The notes under the pieces: generated by a model
What the model was told of the DNA's origin: nothing
Databases searched by the model: none
What the model saw: only the letters and a program-made list of their open reading frames with translations
Program-made: the position numbers and the translations under genes
NCBI GenBank assembly: GCA_900547825.1
Contig: URII01000017.1
Coordinates: 1-40,969 of the forward strand
DNA length: 40,969 bases
Source: an uncultured Porphyromonadaceae bacterium
Lineage (GTDB): Bacteria; Bacteroidota; Bacteroidia; Bacteroidales; Muribaculaceae
Direction of reading: 5' to 3'
In this document: piece by piece, positions 15,835 through 24,264 of the stretch
How the letters are laid out: each line of letters starts with the position of its first letter
Numbering within the stretch: position 1 is the stretch's first letter

Positions 15835-16563
15835 TTATTCTTCTTCGTCGTCCTCGAGCATGTTGTGGAACACGTTCTGTACGTCCTCGTCCTCCTCGAG
15901 TTTTTCAAGGAGTTTGTCGAGCGACACGCGTTGTTCGGGTGTGACGGGCTTGAGTTCGTGGGGGATGCGTTCGAATTCGGAGCTTACGATTTCGAAGCCG
16001 TTGTCCTCAAGGTATTTCTGGATGTTGGCGTTTTCCTCGAATGCGCCGTAGAGCACTATTTCGTCGCCGTCGTTTTCGAGTTCGTCCACGCCATAGTCGA
16101 TCAGTTCGAGTTCGAGGTCTTCAAGCGATACGCCTTCCTTGGGTTTGATTTTGAACACGGATTTGTGGTCGAAGAGGAAGGTCAGCGAGCCCTGAGTGCC
16201 GAGCGAGCCGCCGTGTTTGTTGAAGTAGGATCGCACGTTGGCCACGGTGCGGGTGTTGTTGTCGGTGGCGGCTTCCACGAATATGGCTATGCCGAAGGGG
16301 CCGTAGCCTTCGTAGGTGATTTCCTTGTAGTCGCCGGCGTCCTTGTCGGTGGCTTTTTTGATGGCGCGCTCAACGGTGTCCTTGGGCATGTTGGCGGCTT
16401 TGGCGTTCTGCATCAGTGCGCGCAGACGCGGATTGGTGGCGGGATCGGATCCGCCGGCTTTGGCTGCTATGGTGATTTCCTTTCCTATGCGGGTAAAGGT
16501 GCGGGACATGTTGCCCCAGCGTTTCAGTTTGCGAGCCTTGCGGTATTCAAACGCTCTTCCCAT
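15835..16563 (-). CDS. yebC: YebC/PmpR family protein
   Basis: The 242-residue protein begins 'MGRAFEYRKARKLKRWGNMS' and continues 'FTRIGKEITIAAKAGGSDPATNPRLRALMQNAKAANMPKDTVERAIKKA' (split here only for description), the standard YebC/TACO1 pattern. The middle 'YEGYGPFGIAIFVEAATDNNTRT' is diagnostic. Members were annotated as DNA-binding regulators; a newer view links the family to relieving ribosome stalling on proline-rich stretches. Location after serS and pheT fits a translation role. The acidic C-terminus (LEEDEDVQNVFHNMLEDDEEE, near 222-242) is common in Bacteroidetes forms. Confidence 0.92.
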   Translation of the reverse strand: MGRAFEYRKARKLKRWGNMSRTFTRIGKEITIAAKAGGSDPATNPRLRALMQNAKAANMPKDTVERAIKKATDKDAGDYKEITYEGYGPFGIAIFVEAATDNNTRTVANVRSYFNKHGGSLGTQGSLTFLFDHKSVFKIKPKEGVSLEDLELELIDYGVDELENDGDEIVLYGAFEENANIQKYLEDNGFEIVSSEFERIPHELKPVTPEQRVSLDKLLEKLEEDEDVQNVFHNMLEDDEEE

Positions 16564-16614
16564 ATCGGATGTGTGGTTATGGTTATTGTTTATTAATATT
16601 ATTAATGTACGGGT

Positions 16615-19080
16615 TTATCGGAGTGTGGCGCCGAGCTCCTTTGTGACGGCAGCTATGACACGATTCATGACGGAGTCGATCTGTTTGTCGTTGAGGGTCT
16701 TCTCGGTGTCCTGGAGTGTGAGCGACACTGCATAGGATTTCTTTCCGGCGGGAAGGTTGGAGCCTTCGTAGACGTCGAAAAGGGTTATGTCGGTGATCAG
16801 TCGCCGGTCGGCCTTATAAACAATGTCGGTGATTTGCTGCATTGTGACGGCGGCATCGACGAGCAGGGCGAGGTCGCGCTTCACGGGATGGGTCTTGGGC
16901 AGCGGGGTGTAGGATATCTGCTTGCGCAGGGCTGTGCGCAGGAGCGCGTCGCGGTCGAGCTCGGCAAAATAGACAGGCTGCTTGATCTCAAACGGTTTGA
17001 GCACCGGGCGTGACAGAATACCCACGGTGCCGAGCAGCTTGCCGGAGCGGGTGGAGAGTGTGAGGGCCGAGCTGAACAACGGCGATTCGGTGTGGCTCCA
17101 TTTAAGCTCGGATGAGGGTATGCCTGCGGTGTCCATAAGCCGGTTTACGACTGATATTAGGTCGTAGACGGTTGATTCGGGTGCCGGACGCAGCCAGTTG
17201 GATTCGCCGATGGTGCCGGTGATCCAGAGGGCTATGCGCGAGCCTTCGGAGTATGGGGCGAGTGGCGTTTCGGCTGTTGACTGGGCCGAGGGGTTGAATG
17301 TATAGACATTGCCGGTCTCGGCAAACATGAGGTTGGGGAGACGGCGGTTGATGTTGTGGGCTATGGATTCGAGGCCGCCGTAGAGGAGGGTGCGGCGCAT
17401 CACGCTCAGGTCGCCGCTCAGGGGGTTGAGCAGTCGTACGCATGTATCGGCCGGATATACGGGATTGCCCTCGTAATAGGATGCTGCGGTGAGGGAGTTG
17501 TTCATTATTTCGTTGAATCCCATTGCCGCGAGGGTGTCGAACAGCAGCGAGGAGAGTGCGAGGCCGCGGTCGACGGGGGTGCGGTGCTGGAGCGAGGAGT
17601 GCACGGTGGTGGATATCTCGACATTGTTGTAGCCGTAGATGCGGAGTATGTCCTCCACTACATCGCACGGACGGGTTACGTCGACGCGATATGTGGGTAT
17701 GAGCAGCGACAGCCCCTCCGGGGTCTCGGCCGCTGTCTCCATTTCGAGCGAACGCGCTATGGCTTTTACGGTGTCGGCGGGTATCTCCTTTCCCACGAGG
17801 GAGTTGAGATAGCTGTAGGTAAGCTCGACACGGGCCGGCTTCACGGGTGCGGGATATATGTCGACGGGTTCGCCGCATATTTCGCCTCCGGCAAGTTCCT
17901 TGACCATCAGGGCTGCCACACGCAGGGCATACATGGTGGCGTTGGGGTCGGTGCCGCGTTCGAATCGGAACGACGAGTCGGTGGACAGGCCGTGGCGGCG
18001 TGCTGTGCGGCGCACGGATGTGGGGTTGAAGCAGGCGCTTTCGATGAAGATGTCGACGGTTGAGTCGGTGACTCCAGAATCAAGCCCTCCGAACACGCCG
18101 GCCATGCACATGGGGCGACGGGAGTCGCATATCATGAGGTCGGCGGCATCGAGTGTGCGCTCCACGCCGTCGAGGGTGGTGAATTTTGTGCCTGCGGGGC
18201 ATGTGCGGATCACTACCTGCTCCCCTTCCATCTTTGCCACGTCGAAGCAGTGGAGGGGCTGGCCGAGGCCGTGGAGGATGTAGTTGGTGATGTCGACAAT
18301 ATTGTTGATGGGGCGCTGGCCAATGGCTGTGAGGCGTGTTTTGAGCCATTCGGGGCTTTCGGCCACCCGGATGCCGCGCACTGTGACGCCTGAATAGCGT
18401 GTGCATGCCTGCGGAGCGTCGAGGCTGACGCTTACTGCGCCGTCGGGGCGGTCGACACGGAAGCTGTCGACCGACGGGCGGTTGAGCGCCACCGGCTCCG
18501 TGTGGGCTCCGCTCCATGCGGCGAGGTCGCGGGCCACGCCGAAATGCGAGGCTGCGTCGATGCGGTTGGGTGTGAGGTCGACTTCAAGCACGAAGTCGGA
18601 GGTGAGGCGGTAATATTCGGCGGCCGGTGTGCCGGGTTTCACATCGTCGGCGATGACGATTATGCCGTCGTGTGAGGTGCCTATGCCTATCTCGTCCTCG
18701 GCGCAGATCATTCCGAATGACTCAACGCCGCGGATCTTGGATTTCTTGATCTTGAATTCCTTGTCGCCGTCGTAGAGGGTGGTGCCGACGGTGGCCACCA
18801 CCACGGTCTGGCCGGCGGCCACATTGGGCGCGCCGCACACTATCTGCACGGGTTCGGGGAGCCCGAGATCCACGGTGGTGATGTGCAGGTGGTCGCTGTC
18901 GGGATGGTCGGTGCATGTGAGTACCCTGCCTATCACGAGCCCGCGGAGGCCTCCGCGCACTGATTCCACCTCTTCGACGGTGCCTGTCTCAAGCCCTATG
19001 GATGTGAGGGCCTCGGCCGTTTCGGCGGGCGACAGCGGGGTGTCGATGTATTCTCTGAGCCAGTTGTAGGATATGTTCAT
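16615..19080 (-). CDS. pheT: Phenylalanine--tRNA ligase beta subunit
   Basis: The 821-residue protein is the beta chain of the alpha2-beta2 enzyme that charges tRNA-Phe. It begins 'MNISYNWLREYIDTPLSPAE'. A tRNA-binding (EMAP-like) domain follows at about 39-150 ('VCGAPNVAAGQTVVVA'). The B3/B4 editing domain lies about 210-385 ('QRPINNIVDITNYILHGLGQ'), the B5 domain near 405-475 and the catalytic-like core about 480-715. The anticodon-binding FDX-ACB domain ends the protein ('PKTHPVKRDLALLVDAAV' onwards). Length is normal. serS lies 11 bases upstream. pheS is not in the window. Confidence 0.96.
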   Translation of the reverse strand: MNISYNWLREYIDTPLSPAETAEALTSIGLETGTVEEVESVRGGLRGLVIGRVLTCTDHPDSDHLHITTVDLGLPEPVQIVCGAPNVAAGQTVVVATVGTTLYDGDKEFKIKKSKIRGVESFGMICAEDEIGIGTSHDGIIVIADDVKPGTPAAEYYRLTSDFVLEVDLTPNRIDAASHFGVARDLAAWSGAHTEPVALNRPSVDSFRVDRPDGAVSVSLDAPQACTRYSGVTVRGIRVAESPEWLKTRLTAIGQRPINNIVDITNYILHGLGQPLHCFDVAKMEGEQVVIRTCPAGTKFTTLDGVERTLDAADLMICDSRRPMCMAGVFGGLDSGVTDSTVDIFIESACFNPTSVRRTARRHGLSTDSSFRFERGTDPNATMYALRVAALMVKELAGGEICGEPVDIYPAPVKPARVELTYSYLNSLVGKEIPADTVKAIARSLEMETAAETPEGLSLLIPTYRVDVTRPCDVVEDILRIYGYNNVEISTTVHSSLQHRTPVDRGLALSSLLFDTLAAMGFNEIMNNSLTAASYYEGNPVYPADTCVRLLNPLSGDLSVMRRTLLYGGLESIAHNINRRLPNLMFAETGNVYTFNPSAQSTAETPLAPYSEGSRIALWITGTIGESNWLRPAPESTVYDLISVVNRLMDTAGIPSSELKWSHTESPLFSSALTLSTRSGKLLGTVGILSRPVLKPFEIKQPVYFAELDRDALLRTALRKQISYTPLPKTHPVKRDLALLVDAAVTMQQITDIVYKADRRLITDITLFDVYEGSNLPAGKKSYAVSLTLQDTEKTLNDKQIDSVMNRVIAAVTKELGATLR

Positions 19081-19091
19081 AGGGAATGGGT

Positions 19092-20354
19092 TCAGTCGAT
19101 GATTGAGAATCCGGTGTATTTCTGGAGCACCTCGGGTATGCGTATGCCTTCGGGTGTCTGGTTGTTTTCAAGCAGTGCGGCCATGATGCGGGGCAGCGCG
19201 AGCGCGGAGCCGTTGAGGGTGTGCACGAGGGCCGTTTTCTTGTCGGGGGTGCGGTAGCGGCAGCGGAGGCGGTTGGCCTGATAGGTCTCGAAGTTCGACA
19301 CTGACGATACTTCAAGCCAGCGCTGCTGGGCTGCGGAATACACCTCAAAGTCGAATGTGATGGCGGAGGTGAAGCTCATGTCGCCGCCGCAGAGGCGCAG
19401 AATATGCCAGGGGAGGCCGAGCTTGTCAAGTAGCGACTGCACGTGGTCCTTCATCTGCTCGAGGGCGGCATAGGAGTTTTCGGGTTTCTCGATGCGTACT
19501 ATCTCCACTTTGTCGAACTGGTGCAGGCGGTTGAGGCCGCGCACATCCTTGCCGTAGCTTCCGGCTTCGCGGCGGAAGCAGGCCGAGTAGGCGCAGTTCA
19601 TCACCGGAAGCTCGGCTTCGGTGAGGATGACGTCGCGGTAGAGGTTGGTCACAGGCACCTCGGCGGTGGGGATGAGATAGAGGTTGTCCTCGTTGATGTA
19701 GTACATCTGGCCCTCCTTGTCGGGTAGCTGTCCGGTGCCGTAGCCCGACGCCTCGTTGACCACGTAGGGGGGCTGGATCTCAAGATAGCCTGCTGCCGCG
19801 GCCTCGTCGAGGAAGAATTGGATCAGGGCACGCTGCAACCGGGCTCCGCGGCCTGTATAGACGGCTCCGGAGATCTTCACGCCGAGGTCGAAGTTGATCA
19901 GGCAGTATTTCTTGGCGAGTTCCCAGTGTGGGAGCGCACCGGCGGGCAGGTCGGGCATGTTGCCGCCTGTTTTCTCAACCACATTGTCGGCTGCGGATGT
20001 GCCCGGGGGCACTGCAGCACAGGGGAGGTTGGGTATGGTGAGGAGTATGTCGCGGATCTGTTTCTCGGTGTCGGAGAGCTGGCTGGCACAGTCGGCCTGC
20101 TGCGCTTTGAGTGCGGCCACCTGCTGCTTGGCTTGGTCGGCCTCATCGGTGCGGCCCTGCTTCATGAGGGCGCCTATGGAGGCGGCGAGTTTCTTGAGCT
20201 CTGCGGCCTGGGTGTCGTTGGAGAGCTGGAGGGCCCGGCGGCGGTCGTCGAGGGCTATCACTTTGTCAATGGCCTCTTTGCCGTCGAAACCTTTCACGGC
20301 GAGGCGTTCCACCACGAGGGCGGGGTTTTCCTTGATCTGTTGCAGTGTAAGCAT
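19092..20354 (-). CDS. serS: Serine--tRNA ligase
   Basis: The 420-residue class II synthetase charges tRNA-Ser and tRNA-Sec. An N-terminal tRNA-binding coiled coil covers about residues 30-105, rich in Lys, Gln and Ala. Motif 2 is seen in 'CFRREAGSYGKDVRGLNRLH' and 'QFDKVEIV'. Motif 3 is 'NGSALALPRIMAALLENNQ' near 385-403. The segment 'PTAEVPVTNLYRDVIL' binds serine/ATP in the family. Length is standard. It sits 22 bases after yqeY and 11 bases before pheT in one operon. Confidence 0.96.
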   Translation of the reverse strand: MLTLQQIKENPALVVERLAVKGFDGKEAIDKVIALDDRRRALQLSNDTQAAELKKLAASIGALMKQGRTDEADQAKQQVAALKAQQADCASQLSDTEKQIRDILLTIPNLPCAAVPPGTSAADNVVEKTGGNMPDLPAGALPHWELAKKYCLINFDLGVKISGAVYTGRGARLQRALIQFFLDEAAAAGYLEIQPPYVVNEASGYGTGQLPDKEGQMYYINEDNLYLIPTAEVPVTNLYRDVILTEAELPVMNCAYSACFRREAGSYGKDVRGLNRLHQFDKVEIVRIEKPENSYAALEQMKDHVQSLLDKLGLPWHILRLCGGDMSFTSAITFDFEVYSAAQQRWLEVSSVSNFETYQANRLRCRYRTPDKKTALVHTLNGSALALPRIMAALLENNQTPEGIRIPEVLQKYTGFSIID

Positions 20355-20376
20355 AGTGGGTGAACGGAGAGAGGTG

Positions 20377-20826
20377 TCAGTTGAGAAGTTCTTTGACTTT
20401 GGCGGAGATGGCTTTGCCGTCGGCGCGGCCTGCGAGCTGCCTGGAGGCTATGCCCATCACCTTGCCCATGTCGCGGGCCGAGGTGGCGCCGGTGTCGGCT
20501 ATTATCTTGCGAAGTTCGGCTTCAAGCTCTTCGGCTGAAAGCTGCTTGGGAAGGTATTCCTCGATCACGGCAGCTTCGGCAAGCTCGTTGTCGCGCAGTT
20601 CGGGGCGGTTCTGCTGGTCGTATATGGCGGCCGTCTCCTTGCGCTGCTTGGCCATTTTGGCGAGGATTTTCATAGCGGCGTCATCGGAGAGGGTTCCGTC
20701 GCCACCTTTTGCTGTTTTGGCCTCGAGAAACTCTTTTTTTATGCCGCGCAGGGTCTCGAGGCGCACTTTCTCGCGGGCAAGCATGGCCGATTTGATATCG
20801 GCGCTGATGGTTTCGAATATGTCCAT
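20377..20826 (-). CDS. yqeY: GatB/YqeY domain-containing protein
   Basis: Starting at the ATG at 20826 gives 149 residues, the usual size, beginning 'MDIFETISADIKSAMLAREK'. An open frame extends 13 codons upstream, across the region where the promoter lies, so the shorter form is chosen. The helical YqeY fold is shown by 'RLETLRGIKKEFLEAKTAK', 'EAAVIEEYLPKQLSAEELEA' and 'DMGKVMGIASRQLAGRADG'. The domain is shared with the tail of the amidotransferase subunit GatB, which contacts tRNA; the function of stand-alone YqeY is unsettled. It heads the yqeY-serS-pheT-yebC run. Confidence 0.92.
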   Translation of the reverse strand: MDIFETISADIKSAMLAREKVRLETLRGIKKEFLEAKTAKGGDGTLSDDAAMKILAKMAKQRKETAAIYDQQNRPELRDNELAEAAVIEEYLPKQLSAEELEAELRKIIADTGATSARDMGKVMGIASRQLAGRADGKAISAKVKELLN

Positions 20827-20862
20827 TGCTGGTGTATTGTGACTACAGATTTTTCTAAAGTG

Positions 20863-20870
20863 CAAATTTA
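20863..20870 (-). promoter_or_regulatory. Probable -7 element of the yqeY-serS-pheT-yebC operon
   Basis: TAAATTTG on the minus strand matches TAnnTTTG, with TTG 22 bases upstream (20895-20893). It would start transcription about 30 bases before yqeY. Confidence 0.5.
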
Positions 20871-20912
20871 CCTAATTTTTCCGTTACGGATACAATGTTT
20901 TATGATAAATCG

Positions 20913-20920
20913 TACCTTTG
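20913..20920 (+). promoter_or_regulatory. Probable -7 element of trmD
   Basis: TACCTTTG matches TAnnTTTG and would give a leader of about 30 bases before the ATG at 20956. No -33 match is evident. It diverges from the yqeY promoter. Confidence 0.5.
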
Positions 20921-20955
20921 CAGCCGAAACGAGAATCAGAGACGAGAAAACCTGT

Positions 20956-21630
20956 ATGAGGATAGATATACTGACGGTGCTGCCCGAGATGTTTGACGGG
21001 CCATTGAGCTGTTCGATCCTGAAGCGCGCGCAGGACAAGGGGCTTGCCGAGCTTCATGTGCATAACCTGCGTGATTACACGCTCAACCGCCATCGCAAGG
21101 TCGACGATTATCCGTTTGGCGGCGAGGCGGGCATGGTGATGCAGATAGAGCCTATAGACCGCGCCATAACGGCGCTGAAGGCCGAGCGGGAGTATGACGA
21201 GGTGATATTCACGTCGCCCGACGGCGAGCAGCTCACGCAGCCTATGGCCAACGCTATGTCGCTGATGGACAATATTATAATTCTCTGCGGCCACTACAAG
21301 GGGATTGACTACCGGGTGCGCGAGCACTTGGTGACACGCGAGATCTCCATAGGCGATTATGTGCTCACGGGGGGAGAGATTCCGGCCATAGTTATAGCCG
21401 ACTCGATAGTGAGGCTTATACCCGGTGCGATAGGGGATGAGCAAAGCGCGCTCACCGACTCGTTTCAGGACAATCTGCTGGCTCCGCCCATCTACAGCCG
21501 TCCGGCGGAATACAAAGGGTGGCGTGTGCCCGACATACTGCTGTCGGGCCATCAGGCCAAGATCGACGAGTGGCGCCACGAGCAGGCGTTGGAGCGCACC
21601 CGCCGCCTGCGCCCCGGACTGCTCGAATAA
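20956..21630 (+). CDS. trmD: tRNA (guanine37-N1)-methyltransferase
   Basis: From the ATG at 20956 the protein has 224 residues and starts 'MRIDILTVLPEMFDGPLSCS'. TrmD makes m1G37 in tRNAs reading CNN and some other codons, preventing +1 frameshifts. The trefoil-knot SAM site is visible in 'ILCGHYKGIDYRVREHL', 'SIGDYVLTGGEIPAIVIAD' and 'PGAIGDEQSALTDSF'. The C-terminal 'VPDILLSGHQAKIDEWR' is also diagnostic. An open frame extends 39 codons further upstream, but the -7 box at 20913-20920 lies within that extension. Confidence 0.95.
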   Translation: MRIDILTVLPEMFDGPLSCSILKRAQDKGLAELHVHNLRDYTLNRHRKVDDYPFGGEAGMVMQIEPIDRAITALKAEREYDEVIFTSPDGEQLTQPMANAMSLMDNIIILCGHYKGIDYRVREHLVTREISIGDYVLTGGEIPAIVIADSIVRLIPGAIGDEQSALTDSFQDNLLAPPIYSRPAEYKGWRVPDILLSGHQAKIDEWRHEQALERTRRLRPGLLE

Positions 21631-21640
21631 TCAGAAATCA

Positions 21641-21660
21641 GAAGGGAGGAATTAGGAATT
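21641..21660. repeat. GGAATTAGGAATT-type intergenic motif
   Basis: GAAGGGAGGAATTAGGAATT follows the trmD stop. The same GAATTAGGAATT core is present at 5111-5122. Function is unknown. Confidence 0.45.
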
Positions 21661-21727
21661 GCAAAGGTGGCATTTTGCTGCTGTTTTGAGGGAATTTAAG
21701 CAATTACTTAATTTATACTGAATTTTA

Positions 21728-21759
21728 TTTGGAGATATGAATTTGGTTGGTTATATTTG
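21728..21759 (+). promoter_or_regulatory. Promoter of the C25 protease-LRR operon
   Basis: TTTG (21728-21731), 20 bases, TATATTTG (21752-21759): full match. It overlaps an ATG at 21737, so the protease must start at the ATG at 21788. Confidence 0.82.
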
Positions 21760-21787
21760 CGGATTGCTAACCAAAAAATCTCATACC

Positions 21788-24250
21788 ATGGATAAAATTC
21801 GGACGTTGCTTTGGATAATCGCATTAAGTTTAATATTTCCATCAACCGTATACTCAAAAAGCTTTAACTTGTTAAAGCAGACATACTCTGACGACCCGGC
21901 ATCTCTTGCGGAGCGGACAATCAAAACCAATCCGATGTCAATCACAGTTTCATATACTATTAAGGAGTGTGATTTTTTGTATGATATTACTGATCCAAAC
22001 TCTTATATTTGCCATATTCCCGGATTTGGAGAGAGTTTTGATCCGCAATATCCGGCAATACCAGTTAAAATTGATGCAATACACATTCCATGGAAAGCCA
22101 AATGTGAAATCGAGGTTGCAGATATGTCATTTGTAGATATTCCATGCCGAATTTCTAAATGCAAACCATCGGAACCAATGGGAAATACGGACAAAATCCT
22201 CAACTCACAGGATATTACGGATAAACAATGGAATGGCCCGGCCGATATTGTTGGAGAACAGTTTTTACGCGGTAACAGGATTCTACATATCAGGGTTTGT
22301 CCTGCGGAATATTTCTCAGAGACAGAAACTGTAAGGGTATATACAAAATTAACATACCGTATCAAAATGGGCTCTTTATCATCGTATGATACACCTCAAC
22401 GGGCGATGAATTTAGAGACACTCCCATTTATTGAAAGAGATATGTTGCAAAATATTACAATGAGCACATCTTTTGAAATAGCGACTGACACTATAATACA
22501 ACGTCCGGAGCCTCAGAGCTGGAGTAAACAGGATCCACAATCATATCTTATAGTATCACATCCTAAATTTTCAAAAGAAGTTTCAGCATTTGCCGATTGG
22601 AAACGTACTCATGGGATAAAAACTTATGTTGCACTTAGTGAAAATTGGACAGCATCCCAGATCAAGGATCTGGTGAAAAATACACATGAAGAAGATAATA
22701 ATCTGTTATATATGCTCATAATCGGAGATTATGAAGATGTGCCATCAAATCATTTTAAAAATAAAAAAGCTGCCCCGAACTCTCCAGTATATTCTGACAA
22801 CATATACGGATTTCTTGACGGTGAATCAGATTATACATCGGATGTATTTATTGGCCGTCTTCCTGTATCGACACCTCAAGAAGCCAGCAGATGTATCGAC
22901 AGGCTTATTAAGTATGAAACGGAACCTATAACAGATCTGAAATTTTATCAGTCAATGATGGCTATCTCAGGGTTTGATCCGGATGATAACGTTCCGGATA
23001 TGGAAGCTAATTGTTTTGTATTGTCCAGTGAAATATTGCGAAGACATATTAACCAACAATCGTTCTACTTAAATACATCCTCACAATTGCCATTGCCAAT
23101 CAAATACAATATGAAAAGAGTTTATTGGGCTTTCACACCGCAATATCCTAAATATTGGTTTACTGGGGAGGAAATGCCTAAAAGTCTTCAAAAACCCCAA
23201 TATGACTGGAAGGGGAATAAGGACGTAATTAACGAAATGATAAATAACGGATGTGTTCTGGCAACAATAAATACCCATGGGGGTGACACATTGGTAGATC
23301 CGCCATTTTATACAGTCCATAATATAAAACAGCTCACAAACGGCAGAAAACTTCCATTTTTAGTTGCAACATCATGTTGGATAGGGAATTTTATAAACGA
23401 CTGTTTTGTAGAAGCATTTCTGCGTAACCCATCGGGAGGTGCAATCGGAATTATTGCAAACACAAATTGGGGATATAACCGTATCGGAGATGCAATGCTT
23501 CTGAGTCTTATAAATACTCTGTGGACCAATCCTAAAATATCAGAGCCTAACCGCAACCATATCTATATGGCAGACATGGATCCGGTCAAGAATCCTATAT
23601 ATAACGTCGGACCACTACTTGCCACAGCCCTTGAACGCATGCGCATTACATGTCCTTCCTATGTCAGTTATGATGGTTATATCCATAAAGTGGCCCATAT
23701 ATTTGGTGATCCCGCCATGGATCTCACGCTTGCTCCTCCAGTTGATTCAGATAAAATATCTATCAGTATAACGAATTCAGGCGATTTCGTTGTAAAATCA
23801 CAGTATCCCTATGAATTCTTTTACACCGGATTTTTTGATAAAGCCTCTGGTGAGGTTAAAAGGTTTAGAGGAACAGAGGCCAATTATCATTCCAATAACC
23901 CAGAAGAAACAATAGTGTGTATAAGCGGACATAACCGAAAAACAAAAATATATTCTTACAAGGATATAAAATCGTCGACCGTTAAAAAGGAAGTTAAAAT
24001 AGCTTTAAAGTCTATTTATCCATCTCCGGCAAACAGTAATCTTGAAGTAGTTTTGACGGATGAGAGTTGTAATCAATTGAATGTAATGCTTGCAAACAGT
24101 ACGAATGCAATGAGTTACAGTTATATAATTCCATCAGGTGTATTGCAGGAAAGCATTAATATATCATCAATTCCCAATGGGACATATATTGTCAACATTA
24201 TGGACGGGGATAATATTATCGGGTCAAGAAAAATAATCATTAACCATTAA
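21788..24250 (+). CDS. Secreted gingipain-like cysteine protease (peptidase family C25) with T9SS sorting domain
   Basis: The 820-residue protein starts MDKIRTLLWIIALSLIFPST, a signal peptide. A propeptide-like region runs to about 240 and a caspase-fold C25 domain covers about 245-660. The catalytic His is H497 in 'INTHGGD' and the Cys is C530 in 'VATSCWIGNF'; the 33-residue distance equals that of gingipain RgpB (His211, Cys244). 'EAFLRNPSGGAIGIIANT' is typical of the family. The C-terminal 80 residues ('SIYPSPANSNLEVVL' to 'RKIIINH') form a T9SS type A sorting domain. Substrate specificity is not readable. The gene is much more AT-rich than its neighbours, suggesting acquisition. The LRR-like gene follows by 14 bases. 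Confidence 0.9.
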   Translation: MDKIRTLLWIIALSLIFPSTVYSKSFNLLKQTYSDDPASLAERTIKTNPMSITVSYTIKECDFLYDITDPNSYICHIPGFGESFDPQYPAIPVKIDAIHIPWKAKCEIEVADMSFVDIPCRISKCKPSEPMGNTDKILNSQDITDKQWNGPADIVGEQFLRGNRILHIRVCPAEYFSETETVRVYTKLTYRIKMGSLSSYDTPQRAMNLETLPFIERDMLQNITMSTSFEIATDTIIQRPEPQSWSKQDPQSYLIVSHPKFSKEVSAFADWKRTHGIKTYVALSENWTASQIKDLVKNTHEEDNNLLYMLIIGDYEDVPSNHFKNKKAAPNSPVYSDNIYGFLDGESDYTSDVFIGRLPVSTPQEASRCIDRLIKYETEPITDLKFYQSMMAISGFDPDDNVPDMEANCFVLSSEILRRHINQQSFYLNTSSQLPLPIKYNMKRVYWAFTPQYPKYWFTGEEMPKSLQKPQYDWKGNKDVINEMINNGCVLATINTHGGDTLVDPPFYTVHNIKQLTNGRKLPFLVATSCWIGNFINDCFVEAFLRNPSGGAIGIIANTNWGYNRIGDAMLLSLINTLWTNPKISEPNRNHIYMADMDPVKNPIYNVGPLLATALERMRITCPSYVSYDGYIHKVAHIFGDPAMDLTLAPPVDSDKISISITNSGDFVVKSQYPYEFFYTGFFDKASGEVKRFRGTEANYHSNNPEETIVCISGHNRKTKIYSYKDIKSSTVKKEVKIALKSIYPSPANSNLEVVLTDESCNQLNVMLANSTNAMSYSYIIPSGVLQESINISSIPNGTYIVNIMDGDNIIGSRKIIINH

Positions 24251-24264
24251 AATCGACTATAACT

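Noticed and set aside
15624..16596. Plus-strand open frames across the yebC terminator and gene
   Set aside because: They are antisense to yebC and its terminator and show no family features.
21737..21787. Upstream ATG for the C25 protease
   Set aside because: It lies inside the promoter; the ATG at 21788 gives a proper signal peptide.
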